From NCBI GenBank assembly GCA_020057445.1, contig JAGVFV010000058.1:1-9329 (forward strand): DNA of 9,329 bases. Direction: 5' to 3'. Positions within the stretch are counted from its first letter, which is position 1, and each line of letters begins with the position of its first letter. The notes beneath the pieces are model-generated. The model saw nothing but the letters and a program-made list of their open reading frames with translations. It was not told the origin of the DNA and made no database searches. This document shows, piece by piece, positions 6,352 to 9,329 of this stretch. The position numbers were made by a program, and so were the translations under genes. Source of the DNA: an archaeon (GTDB taxonomy: Archaea > Nanobdellota > Nanobdellia > Woesearchaeales > JAHJEM01).

Positions 6352-6899
6352 CCTTCGATCTTCTGGGTCTTTCGCATCTCGGCCTTCTGCAGCTGCAGGA
6401 GCTCGTAGAGGATGTCGTACTTGACAGGCTGGATGATCCTGTCCAAGGTCATCTGCTGATGGAGCGTATCAAGCGTTTCCGAGTAATGAAACAGGCACTG
6501 CGCGATGAAGTGAGAGCTCTTGCCCGCTTCCAGGAGAGCTTTGATGAGCATGGTCGCGTCTCTCGTGCGAAGCTCCCTCCCTGACTTCGCGAGGACCTCC
6601 GGAAGCGTATCCAGGGGAAGGTTGCACACGATCGCGCCTTCCAGGGCGATGCTAAAGGGAGTGCACTTGTCTGTCATGCTGGCCTGCAAGACATCTTCAG
6701 ATGAGTAGCCTGCGTCCAGCATGGCCTGGTTGATCTCGTCGATGGCATCCTCTTCTTCTGCGACGAGCAGGTATGCAGGGGATGCAGGGATGTCGCATTC
6801 CCTCACGAGCCTGAATGCCTGCGCCATGTCAAGCTCGGCGACCTCGCTTGCGAGCAGGCGCCTGATCAAGTTACTGACGTCAGTCGTCGGCAATTCCAT
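6348..6899 (-). CDS. Vault-cluster helical-repeat protein 3 (divergent paralogue), 183 residues
   Basis: This soluble, all-helical protein shows no known domain, but it follows the plan of the two upstream paralogues. It has a first unit RLVRECDIPASPAYLLVAEEE (about 30-50), an AGY motif in AMLDAGYSSEDVLQAS (59-74), and a second unit with the IPLD-like NLPLDTLPEVLAKSG (93-107). A further ALLEAGKSSHFIAQ (121-134) echoes the AGY motif, suggesting three or four helix-turn-helix repeats. The C-terminus differs: instead of AKVLGII it ends in a charged helix (LQLQKAEMRKTQK). The start is ambiguous. AAAGGAGG lies only 1 nt before the ATG at 6897-6899 but 7 nt before a TTG two codons further (6891-6893). 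It is the last well-supported gene before MVP, suggesting a vault partner; that role is inferred from position only. Confidence 0.8.
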   Translation of the reverse strand: MELPTTDVSNLIRRLLASEVAELDMAQAFRLVRECDIPASPAYLLVAEEEDAIDEINQAMLDAGYSSEDVLQASMTDKCTPFSIALEGAIVCNLPLDTLPEVLAKSGRELRTRDATMLIKALLEAGKSSHFIAQCLFHYSETLDTLHQQMTLDRIIQPVKYDILYELLQLQKAEMRKTQKIEG

Positions 6900-6951
6900 T
6901 CCTCCTTTCAGCCTTCTTCAATTTGGATATTGGAGCCTCCAACATCCTGGA

Positions 6952-7482
6952 CTAGATGATCCCGAGTACCTTCGCCATGATGCGGATGCGCTTCTCGAGA
7001 GGGAACTCCTGGGTCCTGAGATAGTCGTCGAGGTTCGCAGGATCATCATACAGGCCCTTGAGCTGCAGGAAAAGCTCCATGCCGCTCGCCTCTGTGATGT
7101 CGTACGCAGAGGCGACAGCGTTGACTGTGTCGTCATCGATCTCGTCGTCCTGTTCTTCCTGCTCTTCGTCCTCGTCGCCTTCCTTGATGATGACGATGAG
7201 CGCAGAAAGGGGAAGGCCGACATCGGCTGCGGCTTCGATGACCTCTTTCTCGTCGTTGTCGTCGTCATCCCAGTACGCCTTGACGACCTCGATTGGAGGG
7301 TAGCCTGCCTTGACCAGGGCTTGCACCTCTTCAAGGACAGAATTGTCCTCGTCGCCCTTGAAGATGTCGTAGCACGTCTTGAGAAGCGCATTGTTCTCGA
7401 ACAGAATCTTGCACGTCCCCTCGAGCCCAAGATCTGCCTGCTCACCTGCAAGAAGCGCGATCGCTAGCTTCACGCGGTCCAT
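6952..7482 (-). CDS. Vault-cluster helical-repeat protein 2, acidic, 176 residues
   Basis: This is a clear full-length paralogue of the upstream 162-residue protein. The two share the start (VKLAIALL / AQLALWLL), LEG....KILFENN / LEG....RLLKENN, FKGDED / FDGDES, ALVKAGYPPIEVV / ALIAAGYDTMGVL, YDIT before the last third, and the identical end AKVLGII. It differs by an acidic insertion (residues about 102-118, nearly all Glu, Asp and Gln) and an Asp-rich segment (72-77), making it strongly acidic. Helices only; no signal or membrane segment. GAGGAGG stands 5 nt before the ATG. Its place between its paralogue and the third helical gene, upstream of MVP, suggests an adaptor or scaffolding role, possibly binding basic partners or metal through the acidic loop. 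This is inference. Confidence 0.85.
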   Translation of the reverse strand: MDRVKLAIALLAGEQADLGLEGTCKILFENNALLKTCYDIFKGDEDNSVLEEVQALVKAGYPPIEVVKAYWDDDDNDEKEVIEAAADVGLPLSALIVIIKEGDEDEEQEEQDDEIDDDTVNAVASAYDITEASGMELFLQLKGLYDDPANLDDYLRTQEFPLEKRIRIMAKVLGII

Positions 7483-7500
7483 GGAATCCTCCTCTTTTCC

Positions 7501-7534
7501 AAAAAACCTGCTTGATCATGTGCACCTTGCACAT
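7501..7534 (-). other. Intercistronic hairpin and T6 run between the two close paralogues
   Basis: A perfect 7-bp inverted repeat with a 3-nt loop (ATGTGCA-AGG-TGCACAT on the minus strand, 7518-7534) is followed 11 nt later by TTTTTT (7501-7506), which directly precedes the ribosome binding site of the next gene. The 105-nt gap is the longest between the three helical genes. It may be an attenuator, RNA-processing or stability element that adjusts the ratio of the two paralogues. Confidence 0.4.
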
Positions 7535-7587
7535 AACGGTCATCTCTTCCTGTAGCCTCCTTTCCATCTCCGTACCTGCAGTCCTGC

Positions 7588-8076
7588 CTAGATAATGCCG
7601 AGCACCTTTGCCAGGATCTTCGTGCGTGTCTCGACAGGCACAACGAACCTGTGCAAGACATCGTCAAGCCTTGCCGGCGGCTGGTGCAGTTCGGAAAGCT
7701 GCCTGACCACCTCTTCGCTCTTCGTGATGTCATACTGGTCCAGGAGCGCGACTAGCCTGGACTCTCCAAGATAGTGGTCCTCTCCCTTGGTCAAGAACTG
7801 CACAAGGACATCAAGAGGGATCTCTGCCTCCCTTGCCAAAGTGATGAAATTTCTCTCGTCGTAGATCCTGCTGTAGAAATCCAGCACACCCATCGTGTCG
7901 TAGCCGGCGGCGATGAGCGCGTTTGCCTTCTTGCTGTCTGCCGACTCGTCCCCATCGAAGAGCTCAAGCGCCTTGTCCAAGGGGATGTTGTTTTCCTTGA
8001 GCAGCCTCGCGATCCCTTCGAGGTCAAGAAGAGTATCGGTCTGGAGCAGCCAGAGGGCAAGTTGTGCGTTGTTCAT
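7588..8076 (-). CDS. Vault-cluster helical-repeat protein 1, 162 residues
   Basis: This all-helical soluble protein is not matched to a known family. It shows an internal duplication: LLKENNIPLDKALELFDGDES (about 25-45) and LAREAEIPLDVLVQFLTKGED (about 80-100) share the pattern L-x2-E-x2-IPLD-x3-L-x2-F-x2-G. Between them sits NALIAAGYDTMGVLDFY (52-68). The last third (YDITKSEEVVRQL, then RLDDVLHRF and the AKVLGII end) is shared with the next gene. Short helical repeats with a conserved Pro-Leu-Asp turn suggest a solenoid-like protein-binding surface. AAAGGAG stands 5 nt before the ATG. The gap to the upstream membrane protein gene is 47 nt. It is probably part of the same transcript as MVP. 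Confidence 0.85.
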   Translation of the reverse strand: MNNAQLALWLLQTDTLLDLEGIARLLKENNIPLDKALELFDGDESADSKKANALIAAGYDTMGVLDFYSRIYDERNFITLAREAEIPLDVLVQFLTKGEDHYLGESRLVALLDQYDITKSEEVVRQLSELHQPPARLDDVLHRFVVPVETRTKILAKVLGII

Positions 8077-8123
8077 GGGGGCTCCTTTCTTCGTTTCCAG
8101 GTTTCAGCATTCAGTCCAGATGC

Positions 8124-8429
8124 TCATCCCTGCCTTGCCGGCTCCTTCCTCACCACCGTATGGACGAATGCCGTGATGAAGATGAGAACAGCGTCAAACA
8201 ACAGGGTGAGGCAGGGGATGACGTTCGGGCTGATCACCTCGGTCTTGATCGTCACAAGGTTGTTTGCGAACCCCACGAGCCACATGACAAAGTCGATGCC
8301 GCAGACGACAGCGCCAACAGTCATGGCGCCAAGTCCGCCCCTGCCTTTGTTTCTCCGGTGCAGCCCGAAAAGCACGAGCAAGGCGCCGACCAGCCACACC
8401 GTACAACAGACGAACGTATATATGGACAT
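8124..8429 (-). CDS. Small membrane protein with three TM helices, 101 residues
   Basis: Three hydrophobic segments are seen at about 3-23 (TFVCCTVWLVGALLVLFG), 34-56 and 70-93, with a basic loop HRRNKGRG (24-31) between the first two and a basic end (VVRKEPARQ). The positive-inside rule puts the N-terminus outside and the loop and C-terminus in the cytoplasm. Family unknown. The frame is open 26 codons further upstream, but the start is settled by GAGGTGATC (8432-8440), a nine-base match to the end of archaeal 16S rRNA, just before the ATG at 8427-8429; the upstream codons overlap the previous gene. A helper membrane protein for the vault shell is plausible from position only. Confidence 0.82.
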   Translation of the reverse strand: MSIYTFVCCTVWLVGALLVLFGLHRRNKGRGGLGAMTVGAVVCGIDFVMWLVGFANNLVTIKTEVISPNVIPCLTLLFDAVLIFITAFVHTVVRKEPARQG

Positions 8430-8496
8430 AAGATCACCTCTCTCCTTGAGCGTCACATGAGTCATGCGTCGATTCCATTCCCAACATGAAACTAAA

Positions 8497-8721
8497 TCAG
8501 CTGCCAAACACCTGCGGCAGAAGGATCCTCCCTGCGGTGAGCATGCCGACGACGCATCCTGCGACCCTGAGGGAGGACGGAAGGATGGACGTCATCAGGT
8601 TGCGGACCTTGAACAGGCGAAAGAGCCCCTCCAGGAGAAGAGCCATAACGCTACCGACAAGATACCCGAGGAACCAACCCGCCGCGAGAGCCATGACGAT
8701 CCGGACTATCTCATAGAACAT
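8497..8721 (-). CDS. Small glycine-zipper membrane protein, two TM helices, 74 residues
   Basis: Two membrane helices (about 5-33 and 50-70) flank a basic loop (RLFKVRN, 35-41), predicted to face the cytoplasm. The first helix carries GxxxGxxxG (Gly15, Gly19, Gly23) and the second Gly55 and Gly59, so tight helix packing or oligomerisation is likely, as in glycine-zipper proteins. No known family. GGAGGTG (8726-8732) stands 4 nt before the ATG, which begins ATGTTC as in the upstream gene. The similar size, layout and start region suggest that the two genes are old duplicates or at least functional partners. Confidence 0.8.
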   Translation of the reverse strand: MFYEIVRIVMALAAGWFLGYLVGSVMALLLEGLFRLFKVRNLMTSILPSSLRVAGCVVGMLTAGRILLPQVFGS

Positions 8722-8788
8722 TGTACACCTCCCTTTCTAGGCAAGATATCATCAGATATGCCTCAATCACATTCCATCCGCCTTTTGC

Positions 8789-8998
8789 CTAGTGCATCCA
8801 TCTGCTGATGAGCTTGCCGGAGAAGATCGCGCATCCGATCATGAACGCGACGATGATGTAGAACTCGAGCTTCCCGTGCATCATCTGGTAGAAGAGGAAG
8901 CTCGTGATCGTCTTGACGATCCGGACAAAGAGCAAGCCTGCGAACACGCCAAGGATCGCCCCTGCCAAGCTTCCGAGGATGACAAGCGGTATGAACAT
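8789..8998 (-). CDS. Small glycine-zipper membrane protein, two TM helices, 69 residues
   Basis: The first membrane helix (about 3-25) has a perfect four-glycine zipper (Gly9, Gly13, Gly17, Gly21, in ILGSLAGAILGVFAGLLF). A second helix spans about 45-64 (FYIIVAFMIGCAIF). Between them is RIVKTITS and a short polar loop. Family unknown. The frame opens at a GTG (9008-9010), but GAGGTG lies 4 nt before the ATG at 8996-8998, so I take the latter. That ribosome site overlaps the stop of the 25-residue gene upstream, so translation may be coupled. Glycine-zipper peptides commonly oligomerise in membranes; a pore or anchor function here is speculative. Confidence 0.8.
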   Translation of the reverse strand: MFIPLVILGSLAGAILGVFAGLLFVRIVKTITSFLFYQMMHGKLEFYIIVAFMIGCAIFSGKLISRWMH

Positions 8999-9006
8999 CG
9001 TACACC

Positions 9007-9084
9007 TCACTCTCTGAGCTTGATCTCAGGCTTGATGCTCACAGCTACCTTCTCTTTCTTATGCCCATCATTCCTGTCGGCCAT
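9007..9084 (-). CDS. 25-residue hydrophilic peptide, first gene of the cluster
   Basis: ATG at 9082-9084, TGA at 9007-9009. It reads MADRNDGHKKEKVAVS and ends IKPEIKLRE: polar, Lys/Glu-rich, with no membrane segment. The C-terminal half alternates hydrophobic and charged residues as a single beta strand would. Evidence that it is a gene: GGAGGGG (9088-9094) stands 3 nt before the ATG, and the stop merges with the ribosome site of the next gene (GTGAGGTG). It could be a small shell-binding or regulatory peptide, or a leader peptide; function unknown. Confidence 0.55.
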   Translation of the reverse strand: MADRNDGHKKEKVAVSIKPEIKLRE

Positions 9085-9329
9085 CTGCCCCTCCGAAATG
9101 GTTGGAACGTGAAAGCCAGCTATTGTGTGAAAGTGCGCCTGCGCAGACAACTTCCTCTCGCTAAGCAATCTGCAGATGCAATGCTACGATGTGTGGGCTC
9201 AGGCGCACCTCATTATCTGCCGGGCTGGCGTGTCAATGCTTTTGCATCTTCCTTCCTGTTGACCCGGAGATGTGCATGGGAATGCACACGTCCTGCCTGC
9301 TTGACATGCATGGCACAAGAAAAAAGACA
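9085..9329. other. Palindrome-rich DNA upstream of the vault cluster
   Basis: No convincing complete gene is seen. The stretch has several inverted repeats: GTGCGCCTG (9133-9141) with CAGGCGCAC (9200-9208); the hairpin TGTGCAT-GGGA-ATGCACA (9271-9288); the palindrome CATGCATG (9305-9312); and GCAATCTGCAGATGC (9165-9179), nearly self-complementary. A minus-strand frame open from the right edge to TAA at 9213-9215 (with an ATG at 9309-9311 and no ribosome site) could be the end of a gene starting outside the window, but nothing supports it strongly. I find no clear TATA box on the minus strand, so the cluster may be transcribed from further upstream. Confidence 0.4.

Noticed and set aside
7449..7568. 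Minus-strand frame of about 40 codons in the gap between helical genes 1 and 2 (begins MERRLQEEMTVM)
   Set aside because: It overlaps the ribosome site and start of helical gene 2 and has no properly spaced ribosome site of its own.

Overview
The window looks archaeal. AT-rich TATA-type promoters stand out of moderately GC-rich DNA, with BRE-like purine stretches beside two of them. Ribosome binding sites are strong GGAGGTGATC-type sequences, genes are short and densely packed, and the first complete gene is a Cas4/RecB-like iron-sulphur nuclease of a kind I associate with small-genome (DPANN-type) archaea. The lineage is an inference; no rRNA or other marker gene is present.

Layout. Positions 1-59 (minus) hold the start of a gene that leaves the window, with its own promoter at 106-122. 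A divergent plus-strand gene (310-1137) encodes a PD-(D/E)XK nuclease with a four-cysteine signature and a promoter placed for a leaderless mRNA. Everything else is on the minus strand. Converging on the nuclease is an unrecognised, largely helical 373-residue protein (1143-2264). Upstream of it lie a strong terminator hairpin (2374-2422), two tiny coupled genes (2457-2830), a small hairpin terminator (2839-2872) and a zinc-ribbon gene with a TTG start (2940-3143).

The centrepiece is 3329-6238, a full-length (969-residue) homologue of the eukaryotic major vault protein (MVP), the shell subunit of vault particles. It has vault-type beta repeats, a shoulder domain carrying the LSAGxPKR signature, a long cap helix and a cap-ring-like C-terminus. 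An additional stretch of about 120 residues interrupts the N-terminal repeats.

Upstream of MVP, in the same direction and closely spaced with good Shine-Dalgarno sites, are seven further small genes. In transcription order they are a 25-residue peptide, two 2-TM proteins with glycine zippers, a 3-TM protein, and three related helical-repeat proteins (162, 176 and 183 residues) carrying IPLD and AGY motifs. I infer one gene cluster or operon, read from about 9084 to 3329, that makes an archaeal vault-like shell with dedicated helical partner proteins and small membrane proteins that could tie it to the membrane. No known catalytic cargo gene is visible. The DNA on either side of the cluster (3144-3328 and 9085-9329) is rich in inverted repeats and may hold terminators or structured RNA.
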